Source of the DNA: Nodosilinea sp. LEGE 07088
GTDB taxonomy: Bacteria; Cyanobacteriota; Cyanobacteriia; Phormidesmidales; Phormidesmidaceae
DNA length: 36,650 bases
Direction: 5' to 3'
Assembly (NCBI RefSeq): GCF_015207395.1
Contig: NZ_JADEWX010000043.1
Span: 1 to 36,650 of the forward strand
The notes beneath the pieces were generated by a model that was not told the origin of the DNA, searched no databases, and saw only the letters and a list, made by a program, of their open reading frames with translations. Shown here piece after piece: positions 16,590-24,839 of this stretch. The position numbers and the translations under genes were made by a program. The first letter of the stretch is position 1; every line of letters starts with the position of its first letter.

Positions 16590-17081
16590 CTACTGCGACG
16601 AGTCAGTACTCTGGCTAAAAAATTCACCCACCTTAAAGCTAGCCGTCTTTTCCAATTGCACCATCACCGAGCGGGTAATCAGCTTGCCATGCTCCACGAG
16701 CACTTCACCCGTAATGGGGTGTAGCAGGTCTTGATCGGCGCGGCGGCCAATCAGCGCCTCAATATCTTGCAGCGAGTTCACATACATACCGGGCGGTAGC
16801 TCTACCACCACCCCATTCCCGACTACCCTGGCCTGGCAAGCCAGACGAGAATTGGGTTTACAGGAGGTAATCACCTCCAGGGTGCGTTGCTCACGACGAT
16901 TAATCGGGGTCAGCGCTGCCGTCCCTGACTGCACATAGATGTGGCAAGTGGCGCACATTCCCCGCCCGCCACACTCCCTCAGCACGTCTAAGTCTTTATT
17001 CAACAGTACCGACAGCAAATTGCCGTTAGTTTCAACCGAGGTTTCTTGGGCAATGGGCTCTAAACGAACGGTTTTAGCCAT
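16590..17081 (-). CDS. 2Fe-2S ferredoxin with C-terminal extension
   Basis: This 163-residue electron carrier has a cluster pattern of Cys37, Cys43 and Cys46 (ECGGRGMCATCHIYV) plus Cys82 (LACQARV). The C-x5-C-x2-C spacing is that of adrenodoxin/Isc-like ferredoxins, not of photosynthetic PetF (C-x4-C-x2-C). Beyond the domain (after about residue 100) is an unusual 60-residue tail, IEALIGRRADQDLLHPITGEVLVEHGKLITRSV, which is longer than normal for the family. The partner is unknown. The start ATG at 17079-17081 fits the beta-grasp opening KTVRLEPI. It is flanked by a Roadblock-like gene upstream and hrcA downstream, all on the same strand. Confidence 0.88.
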   Translation of the reverse strand: MAKTVRLEPIAQETSVETNGNLLSVLLNKDLDVLRECGGRGMCATCHIYVQSGTAALTPINRREQRTLEVITSCKPNSRLACQARVVGNGVVVELPPGMYVNSLQDIEALIGRRADQDLLHPITGEVLVEHGKLITRSVMVQLEKTASFKVGEFFSQSTDSSQ

Positions 17082-17177
17082 GGTGGTGCAACAGAAATGA
17101 AGTAATTACAGATCAACAGAACGATAATACCGACAGCCATACAGGGATACTGTTTGCTGCCACAAGCAATCGCCGCC

Positions 17178-17972
17178 CTAGGCCGACGACTGAGTCTCCA
17201 ACAATAGCTTTGACTCCTCAGGCGTCAAGGTCTGGCTACCAGCCAACATTTGAAAGTTGCGAATGGTTCTACCACCGCGCCCTAAAAACGCCGATACCCA
17301 GTCTTTAATCCACTGATGCTGCTCCGCCGTGAGCAGAGTTTGATTGTCTACCTCGACAGTAAAATGACCGTCTTTTTGAAGTTCAAACTGCTCTAGCCAT
17401 GGGTGAGCGGGTCGAGACTGTTTCCACGTATTGACAACGATGGTTTTACCCAGGTATTGGGTAGCCCCATCGCTCAGATGATTAAGGGCATTCACCACCG
17501 ACTGGTAGTCTGGCGTTAGGGTACCCTGATCGAGCCCTGAAGAACCTCCAACAGCATCGCCTACCTCTGGCTCATGGCTCACAGCACCGCTGTCCAAGGT
17601 AGCGCACTCCGCCAGCCACCGAAAGGTAGACATCGCATTGTGGGGCGATTCTATCAGGGTGGCCTTGAGCTGGCCAATCGCCGCCCGGTATTCGGTGAGC
17701 GGCATTTGGTCGGTGAGCAGCACCAGCAAAATTAAATCCTGGCCCAGTTTATAAATGTGAATCAGCTGGTTGGCAAAGCTAAAGATTAAGGTTTCACAGT
17801 CAGTAGGGGTAGTCTCGACTACCTGCTGAATCCCCTGGCCCAGGGCGTCTTGCTGCTGGGCATTGAGGCTAATGCCTGGCCCCATAAAGCAAGGTCGATT
17901 GCGCCCCTCAATTAGCGCCATCCCAGAGATGCCGGGTAAATCTATGACATTCTGAATCACCTGCCGTTGCAT
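17178..17972 (-). CDS. Roadblock/LC7-like protein of unknown function
   Basis: The ATG at 17970-17972 has AAGGA five bases upstream and gives 264 residues; a TTG 17 codons earlier is less likely. The N-terminal 95 or so residues (QRQVIQNVIDLPGISGMALIEG through QLIHIYKLGQDLILLVLL) have the pattern of Roadblock/LC7 domains: a helix, a strand with GMALIEG, and a hydrophobic C-terminal strand. Such domains usually regulate small GTPases or act as dimerisation modules. The middle is Ser/Gly-rich, and the C-terminal half (about 155-264) is a separate alpha/beta region I do not recognise. The ferredoxin gene starts 96 bases downstream on the same strand. Function is unknown. Confidence 0.65.
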   Translation of the reverse strand: MQRQVIQNVIDLPGISGMALIEGRNRPCFMGPGISLNAQQQDALGQGIQQVVETTPTDCETLIFSFANQLIHIYKLGQDLILLVLLTDQMPLTEYRAAIGQLKATLIESPHNAMSTFRWLAECATLDSGAVSHEPEVGDAVGGSSGLDQGTLTPDYQSVVNALNHLSDGATQYLGKTIVVNTWKQSRPAHPWLEQFELQKDGHFTVEVDNQTLLTAEQHQWIKDWVSAFLGRGGRTIRNFQMLAGSQTLTPEESKLLLETQSSA

Positions 17973-18180
17973 AAATCCTTTGGGGTAGCGTTCTAAATTT
18001 TGTCGTGGCGTGCCCTGAACCAAGTAATCTAAGAATGGCAGACTTTAGTTCGATGCGAATTGGGGACTGTGCATCTAACCAAAGTTGTTGTGACGCCGCT
18101 TACTAAAGCGACGTTAGAGAGTTGGCCTGTATTGCTACCATGGTTTGTTGGCATCCCAGGATTATCGTACGTTAGGGTTA

Positions 18181-19209
18181 ATGCCCATGTCTGACCTTCC
18201 CTTTACCCTTGATCAGCTGCGCATTCTCAAGGCTATTGCAGCGGAGGGCAGCTTTAAGCGCGCAGCAGACAGTTTGTATGTCTCTCAGCCAGCCGTTAGC
18301 TTACAGGTTCAAAACCTGGAACGCCAGCTAGATGTACCGCTATTTGACCGAGGCGGGCGGCGAGCCCAGCTCACCGAAGCTGGACATTTGCTCTTGAGCT
18401 ATGGCGATCGCATCTTGAGCCTGTGCCAAGAGACCTGCCGCGCCATTGAAGATCTACAGAATTTACAGGGAGGCACCTTGATTATTGGCGCTAGCCAAAC
18501 CACAGGCACCTATCTTCTGCCCCGCATGATCGGTCTATTTCGGCAAAAATACGCCGATGTAGCGGTACAGCTCCATGTCCACTCGACCCGCCGCACATCC
18601 TGGAGCGTAGCCAATGGACAAGTCGATCTGGCCATCATTGGTGGTGAAGTGCCTCCCGAACTACAAGACTCTTTAGAAAGGGTGCCCTATGCGGAGGATG
18701 AACTTGCACTGATCATGCCCATGCATCATCCATTGGCAAGTCATGCTGTGATCCAGCGAGAAGATCTGTACAAACTACACTTCATCGCTCTAGATTCGCA
18801 ATCTACCATTCGCAAGGTGATTGACCAGGTGCTAACCCGCTGCGGCATTGAAACCCGCCGTCTCAAAATTGAAATGGAGCTCAACTCCATTGAAGCCATT
18901 AAGACCGCAGTCCAGTCAGGCTTGGGGGTAGCCTTTGTCTCTAACTCAGCGATCGAAAAAGAGCTACAAATGGGAGTCTTACACCGCGCCAAAATCGACT
19001 CCGTAGTTGTCAACCGCACCTTGTCCGTCATTTTCAACCCCAATCGTTACCGTTCTAAAGCGGCGGCGGCTTTCACCACCGAGATTTTGCCCCAGTTCAC
19101 CAACCTTCCCCTTAACTTCAAAGCGGTCAGTACAGACAAACATGGCGCTGACAAAAACGGTATTAAACCCGTTCCCCCAGCTCCAGAGACTCTCAACCTG
19201 AGCCCCTAG
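18181..19209 (+). CDS. rbcR: LysR-type regulator, RbcR-like
   Basis: The start is the ATG at 18181 or at 18187 ([48 protein letters not shown]); an upstream TTG in frame is unlikely. The first 60 residues are the LysR winged helix, and the rest is a periplasmic-binding-like effector domain ([49 protein letters not shown]). The N-terminus closely resembles RbcR, the plastid and cyanobacterial activator of Rubisco genes, rather than NdhR or CmpR. It would respond to carbon metabolites; the effector is inferred only from relatives. The C-terminal 30 residues are a low-complexity, Pro/Asn-rich tail. It is divergent from the Roadblock-like gene and convergent with the Crp-type regulator. Confidence 0.85.
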   Translation: MPMSDLPFTLDQLRILKAIAAEGSFKRAADSLYVSQPAVSLQVQNLERQLDVPLFDRGGRRAQLTEAGHLLLSYGDRILSLCQETCRAIEDLQNLQGGTLIIGASQTTGTYLLPRMIGLFRQKYADVAVQLHVHSTRRTSWSVANGQVDLAIIGGEVPPELQDSLERVPYAEDELALIMPMHHPLASHAVIQREDLYKLHFIALDSQSTIRKVIDQVLTRCGIETRRLKIEMELNSIEAIKTAVQSGLGVAFVSNSAIEKELQMGVLHRAKIDSVVVNRTLSVIFNPNRYRSKAAAAFTTEILPQFTNLPLNFKAVSTDKHGADKNGIKPVPPAPETLNLSP

Positions 19210-19284
19210 ACTGCCTCCAGCTCTCGCCCTAGGGCTCCATAAACGCGCCAGCGCATTCAACTCGAAACCGCCAGAGTTTACCGC

Positions 19285-20007
19285 CTAAGCACCCTGAATA
19301 AACGATGACGAGCTGCCGGGGATAGCAATTAGGCCATCTTTGTAGATATGAATCAGCTGGCGCTGGCGCAGTTTACCCATGAGCCGAGTCACCGTGACCC
19401 GGGTGGAGCCAATGGCGCTACCAATTTGAGCATGGGTAAGAGGCCAGGGCAAATAATAGCCTGACTCACAGGGTTCACCAAACTCCTCAATCAAGAGCGT
19501 CAAAAACCCTAATAGACGATCAATGGTTCTTCGCTGACCTAGCGTGCTGAGCCATAGCAGCTTGCGCTGATGCTGATAACGAAAGGCATCTAACGCTTCG
19601 CGGCGAAAATGGGGCCAGTTGTCTAAATCACTCCAGTAGAGCCAAATTACGGTGGTTTGATCGACGTGGGCAAAGCTCTGGAGCCTAAACGGCGACTGAG
19701 CCACAATCTCAAAAGGTTGCCCTGCCCCCACAAAACCTAAAAAGGCTTCTTCACTCAGCCCTACGGCCAGATTAGGCGCAGTATCGTCATCACTGGGCTC
19801 ATCTAAATCGAGATTGGGATCGCCTCCCTGAGCGCTGCCCACGAGACGTACAGCACCCCGCTCTACAAGATAGAGCAGACCAGACCGAGTCGGAATGCGC
19901 TCATCTTTGTTGAAAGTTCTAGCCCGATAGTGGCCGTGGGCCCAATCGGTGATGCGTTGCCAGGTCAAGAATGGTCGGGCGTTATCGGCAGAAGGAAATG
20001 ATTGCAT
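19285..20007 (-). CDS. Crp/Fnr-family transcription regulator
   Basis: This 240-residue protein has an N-terminal cyclic-nucleotide-binding-like barrel (about 25-130), a dimerisation helix, and a C-terminal winged helix. The recognition region PLTHAQIGSAIGSTRVTVTRLMGKL (189-213) is typical of the family and close to that of NtcA, but the sensor half differs. The barrel carries an acidic insertion, about residues 62-77 (DPNLDLDEPSDDD), and lacks the RxS phosphate-binding signature of cAMP receptors, so cAMP binding is doubtful. It is best described as a Crp/Fnr regulator of unknown signal. The ATG at 20005-20007 has no obvious ribosome binding site. A long gene-free region with a small-RNA candidate lies upstream. 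Confidence 0.82.
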   Translation of the reverse strand: MQSFPSADNARPFLTWQRITDWAHGHYRARTFNKDERIPTRSGLLYLVERGAVRLVGSAQGGDPNLDLDEPSDDDTAPNLAVGLSEEAFLGFVGAGQPFEIVAQSPFRLQSFAHVDQTTVIWLYWSDLDNWPHFRREALDAFRYQHQRKLLWLSTLGQRRTIDRLLGFLTLLIEEFGEPCESGYYLPWPLTHAQIGSAIGSTRVTVTRLMGKLRQRQLIHIYKDGLIAIPGSSSSFIQGA

Positions 20008-20415
20008 AGCAACAGCTGGGTTAGGCGGTACAGACCGTGACCATAGGGCAAATGAGCTTAGTTCAACAGTTCGACCAGTCGCTCAGCTCAGAAGCGTTAA
20101 CAGCTCTGCGCCATTAACCTTTAAACGCGAAATGGAACGTAAAATTTGTGTAAACCATCCAATAGTAATACAGAGATCCCGTATTTTCCCGGAGTCGGCC
20201 AGGTAATCTAGGGTCAGACCTGCAAGGATCCGCTGGACTAGCGAGTCGATCTTTACACCTTGAAAGGAGTTCACGATTAAACCATAACTGCCACCATTGG
20301 AGCGCAACCATCTAGTGCGAGCGGCAGGAGCCCTTGAGGGAGAGAGTTTGAGCCATTGCCCTGCCATGGGCAACTATTCATAAGAAAAACTGTTCATTCG
20401 GATAGCTCTAAGGGG
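20008..20415. other. Gene-free stretch upstream of the Crp/Fnr gene
   Basis: Open frames here (the longest being 96 codons on the minus strand, 20083-20373) have no recognisable protein pattern and look like chance. The promoter of the Crp/Fnr gene presumably lies near 20008-20100. No riboswitch or strong hairpin was seen in this part. Confidence 0.4.
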
Positions 20416-20444
20416 GTGACATTCCTCTGGACTGAGTCTATACT
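20416..20444 (+). promoter_or_regulatory. Promoter of small-RNA candidate
   Basis: GTGACA (20416-20421) and TATACT (20439-20444) are separated by exactly 17 bases, a good sigma-70-type promoter. It predicts a transcript starting around 20451, just before the terminator-like hairpin. Confidence 0.5.
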
Positions 20445-20450
20445 TATAAA

Positions 20451-20518
20451 CGTGTGAGGAGCGAACCAGAAGAGATGCCGAGACGAAACACGGCCAGTCG
20501 TCGGCATCTCTTTTGTTT
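20451..20518 (+). ncRNA. Candidate small RNA of about 65 nt
   Basis: The promoter at 20416-20444 and the terminator at 20471-20518 bound a transcript of about 65 bases with no credible long ORF (a 29-codon frame from the ATG at 20474 reads through the terminator). The 5' end is single-stranded and begins near CGTGTGAGGAGCGAACC. GTGTGAGGAG is complementary to ten bases of the core ACUCCUCACAC of the cyanobacterial small RNA Yfr1, as I recall that motif. It could be a Yfr1 target or sponge, or an unrelated RNA. AGGAG is also Shine-Dalgarno-like, so a tiny leader mRNA is another reading. Confidence 0.45.
20471..20518 (+). terminator. Intrinsic terminator of the small-RNA candidate
   Basis: An 11-bp perfect stem AGAGATGCCGA/TCGGCATCTCT (20471-20481 with 20501-20511), extended by GAC/GTC beyond one unpaired base, is followed by TTTTGTTTT. 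The T-tract fixes the direction as plus. The other strand shows no U-rich tail. Confidence 0.65.
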
Positions 20519-20623
20519 TGTACCCTACTTAATCTTTCAACCAGCAATAGAGCCGCTCTTCTAAGGTCAGGCCTTTTAGCCTGCATTGTGAAGGCCAGCC
20601 CCAGACACTTCTGTAGCTAGCGG

Positions 20624-21526
20624 CTAGACTCTTGACACCGTTTGAGACGACGATACCAAAACGTCCTGCAATAGTTTTGTCACGATGTCTGGCTGTTCGA
20701 GCATAGCCAAATGGCCACAGTCTTCAATTTCTATCACAGGCCCAAGCCGTTGACAGGCCTTGGGCAAATAGCTAGCCAGGTGGTGTACGTAACGCCGATC
20801 CATCACCTGATCTTGACAGCCAGCCACAAAATATATGGGCTGATGGAGAGAGGCCACTAGGCGAGGCAACAAATGAACTTCGGCCTCGGTGGTAGACTCC
20901 AGCAATGACCCTAAGGCCGCTTCTGCGTCGGCATCGAGTAAATCAAGACAGCGATCGCGGCCCCATTGATAAGCCAGAGGTCGATGTACCATCATGCGCG
21001 TCAGCAACAATGGCAGCAGCGTGTGGCGTAACCACGACTGTCGCCAGCCCACAATATACTGCCCGGCTCGCCGAAACTGCTGAAATTCTCGCGCTAGATA
21101 AATGCCACCCCCCGAGTTTAAACACACAACACCCTGCACGCGATCGGGAAAACAGTGGGCCATCCAAAGGGCCACACTGCCACCGAGGGAATGGCCCACT
21201 AGCCACACGGGGCCTAGATTGAGCTGCCCTAGCAATGCGGCTAAATCACGAGCATAGGCACTCAGACCATAAGGCGAGGTCGAGCCTCCCAAAGCAACGG
21301 CAGCCTCAGGCAAACCAGGTCTATAACCCTCAAGGCCATAGCGCGACTCCCCAAATCCCCGCAAATCGTAGGCCAAGCATTGATGATGGAAACTCAGCTG
21401 TTCAATGATGGGTTGCCAGTACTTATGACTCAGTAGCCAGCCATGAATAAACACAACGACAGGGGATCTCTCCTCTGTCGTGAGCTGATAGTAATGGGGT
21501 ACACCAAAGATGTTAGTAATGGCCAT
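20624..21526 (-). CDS. Alpha/beta hydrolase
   Basis: This 300-residue protein is an alpha/beta-hydrolase with the oxyanion motif FIHGW (26-30), nucleophile Ser113 in GHSLGG, probable acid Asp239 in AGCQDQV, and catalytic His272 in DCGHLAMLEQPD. The triad is complete, so it should be an active esterase, lipase or related hydrolase. An insertion after YDLRGFGESRYG (about residues 64-88, Gly/Pro-rich) and a lid domain (about 143-225) are present. No signal peptide is seen, so it is probably cytoplasmic. The substrate is unknown. It begins 14 bases downstream of the ACT-domain gene and is probably in the same operon. Confidence 0.88.
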   Translation of the reverse strand: MAITNIFGVPHYYQLTTEERSPVVVFIHGWLLSHKYWQPIIEQLSFHHQCLAYDLRGFGESRYGLEGYRPGLPEAAVALGGSTSPYGLSAYARDLAALLGQLNLGPVWLVGHSLGGSVALWMAHCFPDRVQGVVCLNSGGGIYLAREFQQFRRAGQYIVGWRQSWLRHTLLPLLLTRMMVHRPLAYQWGRDRCLDLLDADAEAALGSLLESTTEAEVHLLPRLVASLHQPIYFVAGCQDQVMDRRYVHHLASYLPKACQRLGPVIEIEDCGHLAMLEQPDIVTKLLQDVLVSSSQTVSRV

Positions 21527-21540
21527 AGGCCAATCCTACC

Positions 21541-22257
21541 CTAGCTCATCAGACGATAGCGTATACCTTCGGCAATTTTCTGACCCAGATAATCGGGAAT
21601 TAAGCTTTCGTTCGGCCCCAGCAAATAGAGAATTAGACGCGTGCGCCCTCGCCAAACCAGTAGGTTAGCGTTAACGACTAGCAGATCTTCTTGCCAGATG
21701 GCATACATCACCTTATAAAACAACCCCGGCTGGTTATCGGCCTCAATCAGCAGCGCTGGCAAATGAAAGACCGGATCAATATAAAATTCGGTTTCAACTC
21801 GCTCTAGACCAGCATCGAGGTTAAACTCCACAGTCAGCATTTCTTCTACTTCAAAATGCCCAGCCAGCGTTTCTTGAATGGCCCGAGAGACATTTTCAGT
21901 AGTTTTAGGGCTGAGGGCGACCCCCCCTCGCGACACCACCAACTTAATAAACACCAGCATGGGTGGATGAATTTGCCCATAGAGGCTGAGATTGTGAATA
22001 GTCAGGCCATAGGCCGCCAGCACTCCGAAAATATCGCTGAGCAAAAATGATTGATTGCGATAGACAAAGTGCAAAGCACTCTTGCTACCCTCAGGCTTGA
22101 TGTTGAGAACAGCTTTGCGCTGCTTATAGAGCTGATAGGCCAGACGTAGATTTTGCAGCTGAATCTCACTGCTGACAAACTGCTCGTAAAACTGTGGAAA
22201 AGCTCGGTTGAAGCGCTTTAACAGCTCAACCGTAGAGGGGTTTAAGCCGACGGCCAT
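21541..22257 (-). CDS. ACT-domain protein resembling the GlnD C-terminus
   Basis: The likely start is the ATG at 22255-22257 (MAVGLNPSTVELLKRFNRAFPQFYEQFVSSE), giving 238 residues; the frame is open a further 42 codons but those look non-coding. Two ACT-like regions are visible. The first is about 70-150 (FLLSDIFGVLAAYGLTIHNLSLYGQ); the second is about 168-235 (LPALLIEADNQPGLFYKVMYAIWQEDLLVVNANLLVWRGRTRLILYL). The second resembles the ACT repeats at the end of GlnD uridylyltransferases, but the nucleotidyltransferase and HD domains are absent. ACT domains bind amino acids, so a small-molecule sensor role is plausible but unproven. It is followed closely by the alpha/beta hydrolase gene. Confidence 0.75.
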   Translation of the reverse strand: MAVGLNPSTVELLKRFNRAFPQFYEQFVSSEIQLQNLRLAYQLYKQRKAVLNIKPEGSKSALHFVYRNQSFLLSDIFGVLAAYGLTIHNLSLYGQIHPPMLVFIKLVVSRGGVALSPKTTENVSRAIQETLAGHFEVEEMLTVEFNLDAGLERVETEFYIDPVFHLPALLIEADNQPGLFYKVMYAIWQEDLLVVNANLLVWRGRTRLILYLLGPNESLIPDYLGQKIAEGIRYRLMS

Positions 22258-22640
22258 GGTAAGAAGGATGGAACTCCATGGAGGTAACGTTAGCATTTGC
22301 CGCCCCAAGAACACGTGACAATTAAGGCCCGTCCTTATTACTAAGGCTTTTGGAGTCCAGTTGTCGTCCGGGGAACTCCCCATCTATTCGTGGTTCCTCC
22401 GGCAATATTGGCCTTCATGACACGAGGCCAGACCTAGCCTAGCCCTTCCTGTCTCCCAATAGGTAGCATAAATTCTAATCTAGCCTGAGGTATGAGGATT
22501 TGAAGGCGATATACTGATGGAGAAACGGCATTCAGGCCTAAGTATAGTTCTAGTTAGCCTAAGTCATGAGGCTTCTGGCTACAGGGATATTAGCTTCTGC
22601 CGTTAAACGTTGTTCCACCTCGTTATCAGACAGGGCCTGC
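22258..22640. other. Divergent intergenic region between ACT-domain and GNAT genes
   Basis: This stretch of 383 bases should hold the promoters of both neighbours. A TATACT box at 22510-22515 could be the -10 of the GNAT gene, but no convincing -35 lies 17 bases upstream. Open frames that continue in from both genes (22258-22383 minus, 22566-22640 plus) lack family similarity and are treated as untranslated. No hairpin with a T-tract was seen. Confidence 0.35.
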
Positions 22641-23162
22641 ATGGGTTTTTGGAAGAGTCTTTTCGTCGGATCTGATGGCGCTTCGCCCGGGGAAGCCACG
22701 TCGAGCGGTACTGTGATAGAAGCCCTGCCTGAATATGGAGAGGGTGCAACCATTGTATTTAGCACCGACCGCGATCTCGATCTCTACGAGCTTGAAGAAT
22801 TATGCAACGCTGTAGGCTGGGCTAGGCGCCCGATTCGCAAAGTCAAAAAAGCCATTCAGCACAGCTATCTAGTCATCACCATGTGGGAACAACGGGGTAC
22901 CCGCCGTCGTCTAGTCGGCTTTTCTCGCGCCACTTCCGATCACGCTTTCAATGCCACTATCTGGGATGTCGTCGTGCACCCTGATTTTCAAGGCCAAGGG
23001 TTAGGCAAAGAGCTGATGCGTCATCTGATTAAGAAGTTACGCAGTGAAGATATCAGTAACGTCACCCTATTTGCCGATCCTCAGGTGGTGGAGTTTTACA
23101 AAGGGCTCGGTTTTATGCCCGACCCTGAGGGTATCAAAGGCATGTTTTGGTATCCTGATTAG
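22641..23162 (+). CDS. GNAT acetyltransferase, plastid NSI/SNAT (Ycf52) type
   Basis: The ATG at 22641 gives 173 residues starting [13 protein letters not shown]; an ATG 25 codons upstream is also in frame. The GNAT core contains the acetyl-CoA loop [14 protein letters not shown], preceded by [17 protein letters not shown] and followed by [36 protein letters not shown]. These stretches closely match plant chloroplast NSI/SNAT proteins and the red-algal plastid Ycf52 protein, so this is the cyanobacterial ancestor-type enzyme. Plant members acetylate lysines and serotonin and affect photosynthetic state transitions; the cyanobacterial substrate is not certain. It stands alone, divergent from the ACT-domain gene. 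Confidence 0.88.
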   Translation: MGFWKSLFVGSDGASPGEATSSGTVIEALPEYGEGATIVFSTDRDLDLYELEELCNAVGWARRPIRKVKKAIQHSYLVITMWEQRGTRRRLVGFSRATSDHAFNATIWDVVVHPDFQGQGLGKELMRHLIKKLRSEDISNVTLFADPQVVEFYKGLGFMPDPEGIKGMFWYPD

Positions 23163-23257
23163 CGATCAAGAATGCGGCGTCAGCAAATAGTTGGTTCTTG
23201 ACATCAATGCGGTGTAGACAAGCATACTCATCCTAGTTTTTTGAGGTCTCCCTAAAA

Positions 23258-23665
23258 TTATCGGTTCATCTCCCTAGCTTGATTAATCCACAAATTAACC
23301 TGACCAGCTGTGGGGCAGAGATCGTTGCGCTGCAGGGTAGCAACATGCAGTCGGCGCAATCGGGTAAACAGATCTTGAGCAGAGCAAGTCGCTAGTTGTG
23401 GTAAGGACACAACACCAGCGTGCAGCAATAGGCCATTAAACTGGCAACCTACCCCAGGCACCCGGGCCAAATCGGCCAAAATCACCCACTTAGTCACATA
23501 GCGTAGCGGCACTTGCAGAGAACGAGCCAAGGTTTGACGCCGCTCTAGCGAAACACCGTAGCGCCGCAGATGGTCGGTGCTGGTCAGGCCTAATTTAGCC
23601 AACCCCTCGGCGTGAGTCTGACTGAGGCCGGGGAGTTGATCAATGGGATAGGCTAGCATCGTCAT
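23258..23665 (-). CDS. DUF4332-type helix-hairpin-helix protein
   Basis: This protein of about 135 residues opens with YPIDQLPGLSQTHAEGLAKLGLTSTDHL and continues with ARVPGVGCQFNGLLLHAGVVSLPQLATC. Both are helix-hairpin-helix-like repeats of the LPGI.....LGI type found in DUF4332 proteins. Such repeats often bind DNA or protein, but the family function is unknown. Three start codons lie together at 23657-23668 (ATG, ATG and GTG), so the exact N-terminus is open; the ATG at 23663-23665 is given. It is divergent from the tRNA gene. Confidence 0.7.
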   Translation of the reverse strand: MTMLAYPIDQLPGLSQTHAEGLAKLGLTSTDHLRRYGVSLERRQTLARSLQVPLRYVTKWVILADLARVPGVGCQFNGLLLHAGVVSLPQLATCSAQDLFTRLRRLHVATLQRNDLCPTAGQVNLWINQAREMNR

Positions 23666-23761
23666 CACATCAATATCTAGACGGTTACAGTGGATTGAAC
23701 AAAGCGATGGTTGTGCAGGTTCGGCCGTAAAGCAAGCTATACTGTGGGTGGCTTACAGTTA

Positions 23762-23835
23762 CGGGATGTAGCGCAGCTTGGTAGCGCGCCTGCTTTGGGA
23801 GCAGGATGTCGCAGGTTCAAATCCTGTCATCCCGA
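23762..23835 (+). tRNA. tRNA-Pro (anticodon UGG)
   Basis: A full cloverleaf is present: acceptor stem CGGGATG/CATCCCG, D-arm around GCGCAGCTTGGTAGCGC, anticodon stem CCTGC/GCAGG with loop TTTGGGA (anticodon TGG), T-arm GCAGG TTCAAAT CCTGT, discriminator A. The length is 74 bases and CCA is not encoded. Confidence 0.96.
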
Positions 23836-23989
23836 TTTGCATTATAGGTGGTTTGCTTGGGTGGGTCGAAAGACTGGCACAAAGGATATGTATGCAGTGC
23901 CAGTAGTTTGTATTATCTATATTCATTGACATCAATGGTACTTGCCTAACCCCAACGGTCGTCATCCTATTCAAGGACGATATATTCCT

Positions 23990-24730
23990 ATGCGACAGAT
24001 CTTTGCTTCCGTTTTGCGTCCTCTACCTCTCATCACCGCCCTAGTCAGTGGTGGTTTGCTGGGAAGTGGCTTGATGATGCCCCTACCTGCTACTGCCCTA
24101 GGTGAAGAAGCTATTGTTGATAAGCTTGAGCAGGTGCCGGTCTTTATAATTCTTAACTCTGATGGCCAGCCCCTGACCGCCGCCGCCGACAACAACGGTC
24201 AAGAGGTCAAAGTGCCCGTGGTCTTTATCGACGGAGAAGCCGCCGAAGAGTTTTTGGCCCGCGCTCGCGAAGAAGATCCCAGCGCCGAGGTGGCTCTGGT
24301 TGACTTAGGTACGCTCTACCAAGAGACCGTTCTCGGCGAAGAAGAGCAGGTACCGCTACTCTATCTGCCCAACGGTGACGAGCTAGATGCAGCTACCCAG
24401 CTTCAGTCTAATTTTCAGGGGGTACCCCTGTTCATAGCTCGCCAGGGTGTCGATGGGCCTTACCTCACGATCACCCAAGAAGAGCAAGCTTCGTTACCCA
24501 TGTTTTTTTCGCGTAACGATCTACAGACGTTGCTCAATCGCTACCAAGAGACTAACGCTGACGCAGCCGACGAGATTGTGGTTCAGGTGCTCTCTTTAGA
24601 ATGGCTATTGGACACGATGGCCAATAACGATGACCCAGCCTTGGATGCCCAACTGGAGCAGGTGAGGCTGTTTCCCTCTACTGAGGTACTAGATTATATT
24701 CGCGCGCAACAACCCGAGAATGCTGAGTAG
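23990..24730 (+). CDS. Tic22-like secreted protein
   Basis: The ATG at 23990 gives 246 residues starting with a signal peptide (MRQIFASVLRPLPLITALVSGG through about residue 37, ATALGEEA being the probable cleavage region). The mature part shows the duplicated Tic22 pattern: VDKLEQVPVFIILNSDGQPL, VPVVFIDGEAAEEFL, VPLLYLPNGDE, VPLFIARQGVDGPYLTI and SLPMFFSRNDLQTLL. Tic22 of plastids is an intermembrane-space import chaperone. The cyanobacterial homologue is periplasmic/lumenal and has been linked to outer-membrane biogenesis. The length fits. A terminator hairpin follows at 24777-24807, and the gene converges on the phosphoketolase. Confidence 0.85.
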   Translation: MRQIFASVLRPLPLITALVSGGLLGSGLMMPLPATALGEEAIVDKLEQVPVFIILNSDGQPLTAAADNNGQEVKVPVVFIDGEAAEEFLARAREEDPSAEVALVDLGTLYQETVLGEEEQVPLLYLPNGDELDAATQLQSNFQGVPLFIARQGVDGPYLTITQEEQASLPMFFSRNDLQTLLNRYQETNADAADEIVVQVLSLEWLLDTMANNDDPALDAQLEQVRLFPSTEVLDYIRAQQPENAE

Positions 24731-24776
24731 CGTTTTTGTGGTGCTGGCTGAATCTAAGGAGCAATAGGTAAATGTC

Positions 24777-24807
24777 AATGGGGAGCTCATGTCGATCTCC
24801 CCATTTT
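24777..24807 (+). terminator. Terminator after the Tic22-like gene
   Basis: A 9-bp stem AATGGGGAG/CTCCCCATT (24777-24785 with 24797-24805) has an 11-base loop and runs into TTTT (24804-24807). It lies between two convergent genes. The plus direction has the better T-tract; the minus side is weak, though some bidirectional action is possible. Confidence 0.6.
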
Positions 24808-24839
24808 GCGATCTGAGTAACGTGGATGCTGGCGATACG

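Noticed and set aside
20083..20373. 96-codon open frame on the minus strand
   Set aside because: It has no recognisable pattern and no ribosome binding site, and shorter overlapping frames exist on other strands; it is treated as chance.
20400..20530. Yfr1 itself on the minus strand (GCTCCTCACACG after a stem-loop)
   Set aside because: The minus strand lacks the required 3' hairpin and U-tract after the motif, whereas the plus strand has a promoter and a T-tract, so the plus orientation is preferred.
23711..23929. 72-codon open frame across the tRNA region
   Set aside because: It overlaps the complete tRNA-Pro and is an accidental frame.
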